A stretch of DNA of 64,000 nt from Phycisphaerae bacterium (GTDB lineage: Bacteria > Planctomycetota > Phycisphaerae > Phycisphaerales > UBA1924): assembly GCA_022180725.1 (NCBI GenBank), contig BQMO01000002.1, positions 118,477-182,476 of the forward strand, written 5' to 3'. The translations under genes and the position numbers were made by a program. The notes beneath the pieces were generated by a model. That model was not told where the DNA came from and ran no database searches. It saw only the letters and a list, made by a program, of their open reading frames with translations. Shown here piece after piece: positions 34,695 to 44,507 of the stretch; the first letter of the stretch is position 1, and every line of letters begins with the position of its first letter.

Positions 34695-36263
34695 CTACCG
34701 CGCGGGCAGGACGACGCGGCCGTCCTCGACCCGGACGATCCCCAGCGGGTTGGCGTCGTGCAGCGCCTCGGGCAGCAGGGCCTGCGGGGTGTTCTGGAAG
34801 CACACGGGGCGGCACCAGCGGCGGATGGCCCACGGGCCGACGGCGGTGGAGTCGGGCCGGCTGCACGCGGGGAACGGCCCGGAGTGGACCATCGCGCCGG
34901 CGACCTCGACGCCGGTGGGTACGCCGTTCACGATGAGCCGCCCTGCCCGATCCGCGAGCGCCGCGAGCAGTCCACAAGCCCGGGCGTGGTCGTCGGCGTC
35001 GGCGTGCACAGTCGCCGTCAACGAGCCTTCGAGCAACGCCGCCGCCTCCAGAAACTCGTCGGCGTTCGTGCACCGCACCACGATCGTGCTCGGGCCGAAG
35101 CACTCTTCACGGAGCGTCCCGGCGGCGAGAAACTCGCGCAGGTTCACCACGGCGAGCACGGGTGAGGCAATCACCGGGCCGGTCGAATCCGTGCCCACGC
35201 GCGGGTCGCCGGCGAGCACCCACGCCCCCGGCGCGCCGGCCACGTCCGCGAGCCTTCGACGGTACGACTGCGCGATCCGCGGGGTGAGCATTATGACGGG
35301 CGGCATCGACGCGAACGCTTCGCGCAGCGCCTGCACGAACGCGTCCGCCGGCTCGGGAACGAAGATCAGCCCCGGGCAGGTGCACATCTGCCCGCCCGAC
35401 GCCGTCGCGCTCGCGGCGAGGAATTGCGCGATCGCCGTTCCTCGGGCGGCGATCGCCGCGGGGAGCACGAACACGGGGTTGACGCTGCCCATCTCGGCGA
35501 AGACGGGGATCGGTTCGGCGCGGGCGTTCGCCAGGCGCACTAAGGCCTTCCCCCCGGCCACGGAACCCGTAAACCCCACCGCGCGGACGCGCGGATGCGT
35601 GACAAGTTCTTCCCCGACGGTCAGGTCTCGCGCGCCGCCCGCGGGGAGGTATTGGAACAGGCCGCGGGGTAACGCGTGCGCGTGAACGGCCTCGCTGATC
35701 CGAGCGGCGATGGCCTCGCCCGTGCCCGGGTGGGCGCTATGCCCCTTGACCAGGACGGGGCACCCGGCGGCCAGGGCGCTGGCCGTGTCGCCCCCCGCCA
35801 CGCCGTACGCCAGGGGGAAGTTGCTCGCACCGAAGACCGCGACCGGGCCCAGGGGCACGAGCATACGTCGCAGGTCGGGCTTGGGAAGGGGCGTGCGTGA
35901 CGGATCGCCACGGTCAATGACCGCCTCGACCCACGAACCGTCGCGGAGAAGCGACGCGAACATGCGGAGCGTGTGCGTGGTGCGGGCGAGTTCGCCGCGG
36001 AGGCGAGCCTCGGGCAGGGCGGTTTCCTCGCGCGCCACGGCGAGGATCGCGTCGGCGTCGCGGTCGAGGTTCGAGGCGATGGATTCGAGGAACGCCGCGC
36101 GCTGATTGTCGCGAGTCCCGGCACGAAAGGCCGTCCATGCCGACTCGCCCGCGGAGGCAACCTCGCCGGTCGTGGCGGCGTGGTACGTCGGCGCGGTGGG
36201 CCGACCCGCCGCGGGGTTGAACCCGCGGAAAGACTCGCGGTGATGGACGGAAGGCGTGGCCAC
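34695..36263 (-). CDS. Aldehyde dehydrogenase, 2,5-dioxovalerate (alpha-ketoglutarate semialdehyde) type
   Basis: A protein of 522 residues. The ALDH fold is clear: PVAVFGASNFPLAYGVAGGDTASALAAG, KGHSAHPGT, VGFTGSVAGGKAL, catalytic base region FAEMGSVNPVFVLP, and nucleophile near residue 292 in GGQMCTCPGL. The long N-terminal region and the CTCPG form match alpha-ketoglutarate semialdehyde dehydrogenases, which end the oxidative, non-phosphorylating breakdown of pentoses, uronic acids and hydroxyproline by making 2-oxoglutarate. The dehydratases expected before it in such a pathway are not in the window. Substrate is inferred from family resemblance only. Confidence 0.88.
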   Translation of the reverse strand: MATPSVHHRESFRGFNPAAGRPTAPTYHAATTGEVASAGESAWTAFRAGTRDNQRAAFLESIASNLDRDADAILAVAREETALPEARLRGELARTTHTLRMFASLLRDGSWVEAVIDRGDPSRTPLPKPDLRRMLVPLGPVAVFGASNFPLAYGVAGGDTASALAAGCPVLVKGHSAHPGTGEAIAARISEAVHAHALPRGLFQYLPAGGARDLTVGEELVTHPRVRAVGFTGSVAGGKALVRLANARAEPIPVFAEMGSVNPVFVLPAAIAARGTAIAQFLAASATASGGQMCTCPGLIFVPEPADAFVQALREAFASMPPVIMLTPRIAQSYRRRLADVAGAPGAWVLAGDPRVGTDSTGPVIASPVLAVVNLREFLAAGTLREECFGPSTIVVRCTNADEFLEAAALLEGSLTATVHADADDHARACGLLAALADRAGRLIVNGVPTGVEVAGAMVHSGPFPACSRPDSTAVGPWAIRRWCRPVCFQNTPQALLPEALHDANPLGIVRVEDGRVVLPAR

Positions 36264-36305
36264 GGCTGGTACGACGCGCGGCGAAAGCCGCCGGATGGCG
36301 AAGCC

Positions 36306-36680
36306 TCAGCGCTGCTCGATGGTGGGTCGCATCTTCTGCCCGCGCTGCTTGTACGCGTTCATCGCGGAGAGTTTGTCCGGGAACTCGCTGGTCATGAAGG
36401 TGATTTTCGAGTTGCCGATCTGAATCTCGTCGTTGTCGACCAGGTCGCACTCGCCCTCGATGCGGCGGCCGTTGATGTACAACCCGTTCGCCGACTTCAT
36501 GTCGAAGGCGACGTAGGCGTTGCGGGCATCGTCGAAGCGAATCTGCACGTGCTTGCGCGAGACGCGGTCGTCGAGCACCTGCATGGCGCAGCCCTCGTCG
36601 CGACCAATGACGCTCACACGCTTGCCCAGCGGGAGGTACTGCCCCTCGCTCGGCCCGGACACGACCAGGATCGACGCCAT
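36306..36680 (-). CDS. FHA domain protein
   Basis: A protein of 124 residues from the ATG at 36680, which follows a GGGGAATGG stretch. It is almost only a forkhead-associated domain: SVIGRDEGCAMQV, SRKHVQIRF and SANGLYINGRRIEG carry the conserved Arg, Ser, His and Asn that bind phosphothreonine. Such small proteins sense Ser/Thr kinase activity, and planctomycetes encode many kinases, including one in this window. The partner is unknown. It lies between cardiolipin synthase and the dioxovalerate dehydrogenase on the same strand, about 75 nt and 42 nt away. Confidence 0.92.
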   Translation of the reverse strand: MASILVVSGPSEGQYLPLGKRVSVIGRDEGCAMQVLDDRVSRKHVQIRFDDARNAYVAFDMKSANGLYINGRRIEGECDLVDNDEIQIGNSKITFMTSEFPDKLSAMNAYKQRGQKMRPTIEQR

Positions 36681-36755
36681 GTTCCATTCCCCTTGCACAG
36701 AACGACCGGGGGGTAGCGTACCACGAACCACCCCGGGGGGCAACGGGCCACAGGG

Positions 36756-38231
36756 CTAGAGCAGCGGGCTGAGGAGTTGGGCGAGGTTGTCGCGGACCTT
36801 CGCCCCGAGCCGGCGGCGCTTCCACGCCGCCAGAGTCACGGGGGACCCTTCGTTCGCGTAGTGCTGCTGCATGAACCGGAGTTGAGAGGCGAAGACCTCG
36901 TCGTAGACGAAGAGGGTGGCCTCGAAGTTCAGCCAGAACGAGCGCACGTCGAAGTTCGCCGACCCGAGCATCGCCACCGATCGGTCGATGGTCGCGGTCT
37001 TGGCGTGCAGCAGCCCTTCCTCGTGATGCACGATGCGGATACCCGCCATGAGCAGGTCCTCGTAGTGCGCCCGCGACGCCGCCGCCACGAGGTGCGCGTC
37101 GAGCACGTCGGGCAGCACGAGTGTGACCTCGACCCCGCGCAAAGCCGCGTTGATCAGCACGGCCTTGGTCGCCTCGTCGGGCACGAAGTAGGGCGTTGTC
37201 AGAATAATCTCCTCCCGCGCCGCCAGCAGCATCCCGAGCATCGCCTGATGAATGGCCTCGGCCTGCGGGCCGGGGCCGGACGGCACCACGTGCACCGGCG
37301 AGCCGGACGTGCTGATCTCCGTCGCCGAGGGCGGCGGAAAGTACGCCTCGATCGGGCGCAGATCGCGGTCGCGCTCCATCAGCCAATCACGCACGAACAC
37401 GGTCTGCAATGCCTGCACCGCGGGCCCGCGCAGGCGCACCGTCGCGTCGATCCATGGGCCGGTCTTCTTGCGCCGGCGGAACTTGAACGACTCGTCCGTC
37501 AGGTTCTGACTCCCGCAGTACGCCACGCTCGCGTCGATCACCGCGATCTTCCGATGGTTGCGCAGATCCGCCCGGGCCAGGAGCATTCGCCACGGGCTGA
37601 CCGGGAGCGCTTCGACCACGCGCACGCCCGCCTCTGTCATCCGCCGCCGCGTCTCGCTCCGCAGAAACTTCTTGCTCCCCACCGCATCCACCAGCACCCG
37701 GCACTCGACCCCGCGGCCCGCAGCCCGGATGAGCGCCTCGGCCACTTCCTCCGCCGTGCCCCCCGGCTGCCAGATGTAGTACAGAAGGTGCACGTGGTGT
37801 ATGGCGGCGTCGATGTCCTGCACGAGCCGTCGCAGCACGACCGCCCCCGTGCCCAGCAGTTCCACGTCGTTCCCGCGGAGGGCCGGCATGCCGCTCGTCG
37901 CCGTCGCCAGGCGCGACAAGGCCGTGTACGGATACTCCTCCGCCGTCCAGGTCAGCCCGGCCCGCGTCCAGTGGAGGACCGCCTGCTCTTCGATCCGTCG
38001 CGTGGCCCGCTCGTACGCCGCCGCCCGGCGAGAGCCAAGTCGAGGCTCGCCCACGAGCAGGTACAACACCCCCGATACAAACGGCAGGAACAGCAACACC
38101 AGCAGCCACGAAAGCGTCACCGACACGGGGCATCGCCGAACGATGACCCGAAACGCCACCACGAGCCGGAATGCCACGTCGAGCGCCACCAGCGCCGTCG
38201 AGGCCCAGAACTTCCAGTCGTCCATCGGCAT
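36756..38231 (-). CDS. cls: Cardiolipin synthase (phospholipase D family)
   Basis: A protein of 491 residues. Two N-terminal membrane helices (residues about 12-60) precede a pair of HKD motifs: NHRKIAVIDASVAYCGSQN near residue 225 and LHAKTATIDRSVAMLGSANFD near 405. The overall length and order match ClsA, which condenses two phosphatidylglycerol molecules into cardiolipin in the inner membrane. A start at 38225 (two codons later) is equally possible. It is the first gene of a minus-strand run ending with the TlpA-like gene, and it is divergent from a small membrane protein gene. Confidence 0.92.
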   Translation of the reverse strand: MPMDDWKFWASTALVALDVAFRLVVAFRVIVRRCPVSVTLSWLLVLLFLPFVSGVLYLLVGEPRLGSRRAAAYERATRRIEEQAVLHWTRAGLTWTAEEYPYTALSRLATATSGMPALRGNDVELLGTGAVVLRRLVQDIDAAIHHVHLLYYIWQPGGTAEEVAEALIRAAGRGVECRVLVDAVGSKKFLRSETRRRMTEAGVRVVEALPVSPWRMLLARADLRNHRKIAVIDASVAYCGSQNLTDESFKFRRRKKTGPWIDATVRLRGPAVQALQTVFVRDWLMERDRDLRPIEAYFPPPSATEISTSGSPVHVVPSGPGPQAEAIHQAMLGMLLAAREEIILTTPYFVPDEATKAVLINAALRGVEVTLVLPDVLDAHLVAAASRAHYEDLLMAGIRIVHHEEGLLHAKTATIDRSVAMLGSANFDVRSFWLNFEATLFVYDEVFASQLRFMQQHYANEGSPVTLAAWKRRRLGAKVRDNLAQLLSPLL

Positions 38232-38265
38232 GCCGCGGGGAGTCTACTCTGTCCTCGGGAGGCTC

Positions 38266-38688
38266 ATGCGTTACCGTGTTCGCTGCGAGGACCGCAACAC
38301 CGGCCGGGGGTATGTCATCGAGCAGGAGGGGCGGTCCCCCCAGGCCGCCCTGTCGCTCGCCATGATGGCCGGGCACAACGCCCTCGGCTTGGCGGACGAT
38401 CAGACCGCACCACGGGTGGGTTCTTCCGTAGCCGCCGCCACGCCGGCCCGTGCCGCGGCCGACGGCAAGGCCATCACGAGCATGATCCTCTCGTGCCTGG
38501 CCCTGGTCCTGTGCTGCGTACCACCGTTGTCCGTTCCCCTGGCGCTGCTGGGGTTGGTGTTCGGCGTGTTCGCCCCTTCCGGGAGCGGCGTTCGCGCGGC
38601 GGGCATCGTGATCGGGGTGGTTGCCCTTGTTCTCAGCGGCTTCGCCGTCGTCGCCTGGATTGCCCTTTCGCCGACGCTCCGGCCCTGA
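38266..38688 (+). CDS. Small membrane protein, DUF4190-like
   Basis: A protein of 140 residues from the ATG at 38266, which has a GGGAGG site 3-8 nt upstream. An N-terminal soluble part (MRYRVRCEDRNTGRGYVIE, residues 1-60) looks like a small beta-rich module. Two membrane helices follow (about 70-100 and 110-135), separated by a short basic loop with SGSGVRAAGI, as in DUF4190-type proteins. The function of that group is unknown. It stands alone between the divergent cls and gap. Confidence 0.75.
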   Translation: MRYRVRCEDRNTGRGYVIEQEGRSPQAALSLAMMAGHNALGLADDQTAPRVGSSVAAATPARAAADGKAITSMILSCLALVLCCVPPLSVPLALLGLVFGVFAPSGSGVRAAGIVIGVVALVLSGFAVVAWIALSPTLRP

Positions 38689-38754
38689 CAACCCCGAACT
38701 CCCCCACTACGATTCAACTTGTTACCACCCGCACGCTCCCCGGAGAACTCATCC

Positions 38755-39789
38755 ATGCCCATCCGCATCGGTATCAACGGCTTCGGCCGCATCGGCCGCC
38801 TCTTCTACCGCATCGCCGCCGAGGACCCGACCATCGAGATCGTCGGGGTCAACGACCTGGTGCCCGCCGACAACCTCGCGTACCTCCTCTCCTACGACAC
38901 CATGCACCGCCGCTTCATGCTCGGCGGGCAACTCGCGAGCGTGACCGCCACCGAGAACTCGTTCACCGTCAACGGGCGCACCACGAAGACCTTCGCCGAG
39001 AAAGACCCGGCCAAGTTGCCGTGGAAGGACCTGGGCGTGCAGTACGTCCTCGAATCCACCGGCCTTTTCACCGACTTCGAGAAGGCCGGCCTGCACCTCG
39101 CCGCGGGCGCCAAGCGCGTGGTCATTTCCGCCCCCACCAAGAGCGAGCCGGCCCAGGTGCCCACGCTCTGCCTGGGCGTCAACCAGGAGACGTACGACCC
39201 CGCGAAGCACACGGTGGTCAGCAACGCCAGCTGCACGACCAACTGCCTGGCGCCCATCGCCAAAGTCATCCACGATTCGTTCGGGCTTGACGAGGGCCTG
39301 ATGACCACCGTGCACGCCGCCACCGCGACGCAGCCCACGCAGGACGGCCCATCGAAGAAGGACTGGCGCGGCGGACGCAACGCGTATCAGAACATCATCC
39401 CCGCGAGCACCGGCGCCGCCAAGGCCGTCACGCTGTGCATCCCGTCGCTCAAGGGCAAACTCACCGGCATGTCCTTCCGCGTGCCCACCGCCGACGTCTC
39501 GTGCGTGGACCTCACTTTCCGTACCGCGAAGGACGCCACGCTGGGCGACATCAACGCCGCGATGAAGGCCGCCTCGAACGGGGCGATGAAGGGCGTCCTC
39601 GGGTACACCGACGAAGAGGTGGTGTCGAGCGATTTCATCGGCGATCGGCGGTCGAGCATCTACGACGCCAAGGCGGGCATTGAACTCAACAAGCGGTTCT
39701 TCAAGGTCGTCTCGTGGTACGACAACGAGGCCGGCTATGCCGCACGGTGCGTGGACCTGATGCGAATGATCGCGGGGAAGGACAAGTAG
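38755..39789 (+). CDS. gap: Glyceraldehyde-3-phosphate dehydrogenase, type I
   Basis: A protein of 344 residues from the ATG at 38755, which has a GGAGAA site upstream. It oxidises glyceraldehyde 3-phosphate with NAD and phosphate in glycolysis, or runs in reverse. The Rossmann start [13 protein letters not shown] is exact, the catalytic Cys160 lies in [12 protein letters not shown], and [13 protein letters not shown] is at the C-terminus. The codons use cytosine or guanine in nearly all third positions, as in highly expressed genes of GC-rich bacteria. No other glycolytic genes are adjacent. Confidence 0.97.
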   Translation: MPIRIGINGFGRIGRLFYRIAAEDPTIEIVGVNDLVPADNLAYLLSYDTMHRRFMLGGQLASVTATENSFTVNGRTTKTFAEKDPAKLPWKDLGVQYVLESTGLFTDFEKAGLHLAAGAKRVVISAPTKSEPAQVPTLCLGVNQETYDPAKHTVVSNASCTTNCLAPIAKVIHDSFGLDEGLMTTVHAATATQPTQDGPSKKDWRGGRNAYQNIIPASTGAAKAVTLCIPSLKGKLTGMSFRVPTADVSCVDLTFRTAKDATLGDINAAMKAASNGAMKGVLGYTDEEVVSSDFIGDRRSSIYDAKAGIELNKRFFKVVSWYDNEAGYAARCVDLMRMIAGKDK

Positions 39790-39916
39790 AGGCAGTTTCA
39801 CCGCCAACGCGCCGAGCGTGCCCCGGGGGCGGAGCGTCATCCCTTTGACGGCAGGAACGCCGTGACATGCACGTCGGAAGTTCTGATAGTCTCTACGCCA
39901 TTCATGGAGCCCCTCG

Positions 39917-40093
39917 ATGGGAATGTTGCACAAGCCGGGGAAGAAGTGTCCGCAGTGCAACGGAACGGGTGTGAAGAACGCGCGGTCGAACATGCCCGCG
40001 CCGCCGCGGCCCGCGCCCGGGGCCGCCCCCATGCCCACGCCCCAGGCCGAGAAGTGCCCGAAGTGCGCCGGCAAGGGCGTCTTGCCCGCGTAG
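39917..40093 (+). CDS. Small protein with two DnaJ-type CxxCxGxG zinc-finger motifs
   Basis: A 58-residue open frame, with GGAG 7 nt before its ATG. It contains CPQCNGTGV near residue 11 and CPKCAGKGV near residue 46, the paired CxxCxGxG motifs of the DnaJ zinc-finger domain, joined by a proline-rich linker. The four cysteines fit one zinc site, as in DnaJ. The J domain is absent. DnaJ zinc-finger proteins often act as chaperones or redox partners; here the role is unknown. It lies between gap and xylulokinase on the same strand. It is shorter than usual annotation cut-offs. Confidence 0.75.
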   Translation: MGMLHKPGKKCPQCNGTGVKNARSNMPAPPRPAPGAAPMPTPQAEKCPKCAGKGVLPA

Positions 40094-40141
40094 TGAGCCC
40101 GAGATCGGCGGGTCGCACGGCCCGGCGCGTAGGATGCCCGC

Positions 40142-41674
40142 ATGTTCCTCGGCCTCGACCTGGGCACTTCCGCCGCGAAGGCGATCCTCATCCGCGCTGA
40201 CGGCGCCGTCGCCGGCGTCGGCAGCGCCGCGTACCCCATTTCCCAGCCGCACGATCGCTGGTCGGAACAGAATCCGCTCGACTGGTGGGCCGGGGCGATC
40301 AACGCCACGCGCGCGGCGTGCGCCGGGGTCGAGCCGGACGCCGTGCTGGCCATCGGGCTGACGGGGCAGATGCACGGGCTGGTGCTGGTCGACGCCGAGG
40401 GGCTGCGCCACGCGGGCACGCACGCGGTGGCGCCGGTGCGGCCGGCCATGCTGTGGAACGACCAGCGAACCGACGCCGAGTGCGCAACCATCGAGCGGAC
40501 GCTGGGTGGACGGGCCGCGTGCGTGCGCGCCACGGGCAACGCCGCCCTGCCGGGGTTCACGCTGCCCAAGATGCTCTGGGTCCGCGGGCACGAACCGGAA
40601 ACATGGGCCAAGGCCGAACGCGTGTTTCTGCCCAAGGATTACCTGCGCCTGGTGATGACGGCGGAGACTGCGACCGACGTGGGCGACGCCGCGGGCATGC
40701 TCCTGATCGACCCCGCGACGCGAGGATGGGCCGACGCGGTGCTCTCGGCGTTCGACATCGACCGCCGTTCGCTCCCCACGCTGCGCGAGAGCGGGTCGAT
40801 CACGGGCGATCTCACCGTCTGGGCGTCGGGGCAACTCGGGCTGAAGCGTTCGACGCCGGTTATTGCCGGCTCGGGGGACAACCAGACCGCGGCGGTGGGC
40901 GCGGGCGTCGTCGCGCCGGGCACCGGGGTGCTTTCGCTCGGCACCAGCGGCGTGTTGTATATCCATACCGACGCGCCGCGGCTGGACCTCGGCTCGCCGC
41001 CGGGCCGACTGCACGTCTTTCCCGCGGCGGACGGTGTGCGGGGCACGCGGGGCGGGTGGTGCAGCACGGCGTGCATGCTCTCGGCGGGCGGGGCGCTGGC
41101 GTGGGCCGCCGGCGTGCTCGCCCCGAATGTCGCGATCGACGACCTGCTCCGCGAGGCCGCCGTCGCGCCCGCGGGGTGCGACGGTTTGTTGTTCCTCCCC
41201 CACCTCACCGGAGAGCGATGCCCGTACGCCGACCCCACGGCCCGGGGCGCGTGGGTCGGACTGACCTCGCGTCACACGCGCGGGCACCTCGTGCGGGCCG
41301 TGCTCGAAGGCGTCGCGCTCACCAATGCGATGAACCTCGATCTCATGCGCGGGGCAGGGGTGGGGTTGGATTCACTCCGCGTGGTGGGAGGTGGCGCCCG
41401 CTCGCCGCTGTGGCTGGCTATCCACGCCGCGGCGATGAACACGTCGCTCACGTGCCTGGCGTCGGACGAAGGCCCGGCGCTGGGGGCGGCGATGCTCGCG
41501 GGCGTGGGGGTGGGCGCGTGGGATACCGTGCGCGAGGCCGCCGCCGCGTGCGTGCGCACCACGGACACGATCGAACCCGATCAGGCCCTCGTCACGATGT
41601 ACGGCGAACAGCGCGAGAAACTTTCCCGCGTCTATCACGCGTTGCACGCAGATTCGACGACGCACACTCGGTAG
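40142..41674 (+). CDS. xylB: Xylulokinase
   Basis: A protein of 510 residues of the FGGY carbohydrate kinase family. The phosphate 1 motif LGLDLGTSAAKAIL is at the start, ALIGLTGQMHGLVLVD is the FGGY substrate region of xylulokinases, and VIAGSGDNQTAAVG with LSLGTSGVLY form the ATP-binding core of the second domain. The C-terminal LRVVGGGARSPLWL is the FGGY signature 2. It phosphorylates D-xylulose in the pentose pathway. The xylose isomerase-like gene lies 660 nt downstream, with a convergent gene between them. Confidence 0.93.
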   Translation: MFLGLDLGTSAAKAILIRADGAVAGVGSAAYPISQPHDRWSEQNPLDWWAGAINATRAACAGVEPDAVLAIGLTGQMHGLVLVDAEGLRHAGTHAVAPVRPAMLWNDQRTDAECATIERTLGGRAACVRATGNAALPGFTLPKMLWVRGHEPETWAKAERVFLPKDYLRLVMTAETATDVGDAAGMLLIDPATRGWADAVLSAFDIDRRSLPTLRESGSITGDLTVWASGQLGLKRSTPVIAGSGDNQTAAVGAGVVAPGTGVLSLGTSGVLYIHTDAPRLDLGSPPGRLHVFPAADGVRGTRGGWCSTACMLSAGGALAWAAGVLAPNVAIDDLLREAAVAPAGCDGLLFLPHLTGERCPYADPTARGAWVGLTSRHTRGHLVRAVLEGVALTNAMNLDLMRGAGVGLDSLRVVGGGARSPLWLAIHAAAMNTSLTCLASDEGPALGAAMLAGVGVGAWDTVREAAAACVRTTDTIEPDQALVTMYGEQREKLSRVYHALHADSTTHTR

Positions 41675-41677
41675 GTG

Positions 41678-42172
41678 TCAACGCCGACGGCGCGCCGCCA
41701 GCAGACCGCCGAGGCCGAGCACCGCAGCCACGCCCGGCGCGGGCACGGGGTTGATCTGCCCGCGAATTTCCCCGCCGGGGAAGACCTGCGTGTGGATGTT
41801 GAAGTACCACAGCCCGGCCAGGAAATCAGTTTCCTGCGTGGCCGTCAGCACGTGTGAGTTGCCGTACGCGCCGAAGGTTACGCCCAAGGGGAAACCGGCC
41901 GGACCGATCATCACAGGACCGGCCACCCCGGGCGGGGCCATATGAAAGTGCGCGGCGGACGTCGGCGCCACCAACCCGGTGAAGTTCAGCGAGTACGTCA
42001 GAAGATTCGTAACGTCGTCGTACGTGCCGGAGATGACCCCGGTCGCCGGGCTGGCATTCGGCGGAACTTCCTGCAATCCCACCATGGGGTCGTTGAACGT
42101 CCAGACCGTGGCCGACGCGGAGGCTGCGCAGCACCCAACGACGGTTGCAGCAATCAAGTTCACATTCCGCAT
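41678..42172 (-). CDS. CHRD domain protein with PEP-CTERM-like tail
   Basis: A protein of 164 residues with an AGGAGA site before its ATG. After a signal peptide ending near ASAT comes a CHRD domain (about 22-135): VGLQEVPPNASPATG at the start, AAHFHMAPPGVAGPV in the middle, LYFNIHT and GGEIRGQI at the end. CHRD domains were first described in chordin; bacterial members are secreted and their role is unknown. The C-terminus is NPVPAPGVAAV, a hydrophobic stretch and RRRR, a PEP-CTERM-like sorting tail. It is convergent with xylB, 3 nt away. Confidence 0.88.
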   Translation of the reverse strand: MRNVNLIAATVVGCCAASASATVWTFNDPMVGLQEVPPNASPATGVISGTYDDVTNLLTYSLNFTGLVAPTSAAHFHMAPPGVAGPVMIGPAGFPLGVTFGAYGNSHVLTATQETDFLAGLWYFNIHTQVFPGGEIRGQINPVPAPGVAAVLGLGGLLAARRRR

Positions 42173-42333
42173 GATTCGTCTCTCCTGGGCGGGCCTCTCC
42201 CACGACCCGCCACCATGATAATGTCCGCCGACTCAATACCTATGGCAAAATCACATCATTCACGTCATACGAACAGAACACAATCAGATTAGAGCAGGTA
42301 TTCTGCGCGATTCTGAGAACTCCGGGAGTCATC

Positions 42334-43488
42334 ATGCCACTCGCCGATCTTCGAACGCAGGCAACTCGCCGAAACCCGCAGGCCATGCTTGCGCACCTCA
42401 AGACATTCTCGCTCGACCTGAAGTTCTCCGCGGGCATCTGGTTCTTTTCCCCCGCCGGTTCACGGTTCCACGATCGGTACGGCCCGGTGCTGGATATCGA
42501 GCGTCGGCTCGAGCTGGCCGCCGCGTGCAAACCCCTTGGCCTCGCCGCCCTCGAGGCCCATTACCCGAACGAAATCAACGAGGACAACGTGGCCCTCTGG
42601 AAGAAGTTCGCCGCCCAGACCGGCCTCCGCATTCTCACGGTGATCCCGCTGCTCTTCTGGGACACCCAGTTCGAGTTCGGATCGCTCTCCAACCCGCTGC
42701 CCGGCCCCCGGGGCGCGGCCCTCGAGCGTGCCAAGCGCGCCCTCGCCATGAATCGCGAGCTCGACACCGACTTCGCGGTCGTGTGGCCCGGCATCGACGG
42801 CTATGAAAACCCCTTCGGGCATGACTTCCCGGCGTACCGCGACCGATTTATCGACGGGCTGGCCGAGGCCATGGACGCCGTGCCCGGGGTGCGCATCGCC
42901 TTCGAACCTAAGCCCTACGAGCCGCGCGGGCGCATTCTCTTCGGCCTCACGCCCGAAGGGGTTCTCCTCGGGCGTGATGTGGAGTCGCGTCTCCGCGCGC
43001 CACTCAATCGCGCGCTTATCGCCGAGGGGCACACACTCCTGTGCATGAACCCCGAGGTCGGGCACGTGCTGATGGGCTTCGAGGACCTGCCGTACGCCTT
43101 GTCCTGGCCGTTGTCGGAAGGCCGCCTGGCGCACACGCACTGGAACAGCCAGCCCTTGGGCAACTACGACCAGGACCTGAACGTGGGCGTGGTCTCGCCC
43201 GAACAGGCCGAGGCGGGGCTGTACACGCTGAAGATGCACGGGTACACGGGGTATTTCGGCATCGATGTCAACCCGGAGCGCATGCCGGTGGACGTCGCGC
43301 TGCGCAACTCGTTCGACGCACTCCGCGCCGCCAACGACCGCATCGACATGCTTGATCACGAGGCCATTCTGTTCAGTCATTCACACCCCGATCAGGCGCG
43401 CGGCTGGCTCGAAGGCCACCTCCTCCGCGCCCGGGCCGGTGCCTCCACGCGGCTCGCGCCGCTCGTGCGTCCGAACCTCCGCCAATAA
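42334..43488 (+). CDS. Xylose isomerase-like TIM barrel protein
   Basis: A protein of 384 residues. It resembles the AP endonuclease 2 / xylose isomerase-like TIM barrels more than the classical XylA: LEAHYPNEINEDNV, GIDGYENPFGHDFPAYRDR, IAFEPKPYEPRGR with an acidic metal ligand, and LLCMNPEVGHVLMG. The C-terminal YTGYFGIDVNPERMP is also family-like. It should isomerise an aldose to a ketose in the cytoplasm; nearby xylB makes xylose or a similar pentose the first guess. The ATG at 42334 has GGGAG 4 nt upstream; one at 42385 is also possible. The upstream gap is unusually AT-rich and probably holds its promoter. Confidence 0.8.
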   Translation: MPLADLRTQATRRNPQAMLAHLKTFSLDLKFSAGIWFFSPAGSRFHDRYGPVLDIERRLELAAACKPLGLAALEAHYPNEINEDNVALWKKFAAQTGLRILTVIPLLFWDTQFEFGSLSNPLPGPRGAALERAKRALAMNRELDTDFAVVWPGIDGYENPFGHDFPAYRDRFIDGLAEAMDAVPGVRIAFEPKPYEPRGRILFGLTPEGVLLGRDVESRLRAPLNRALIAEGHTLLCMNPEVGHVLMGFEDLPYALSWPLSEGRLAHTHWNSQPLGNYDQDLNVGVVSPEQAEAGLYTLKMHGYTGYFGIDVNPERMPVDVALRNSFDALRAANDRIDMLDHEAILFSHSHPDQARGWLEGHLLRARAGASTRLAPLVRPNLRQ

Positions 43489-43519
43489 CGAGCCGCTCCT
43501 CGTCCTAGTGTTGACCAGC

Positions 43520-44473
<954 letters not shown>

Positions 44474-44507
44474 CCGCACGCACGTATCATGAGTACGGGA
44501 GGGTTCC

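Noticed and set aside
36777..39290. A long plus-strand frame across cls and gap
   Set aside because: Covers two recognised genes in another frame or strand and contains no domain.
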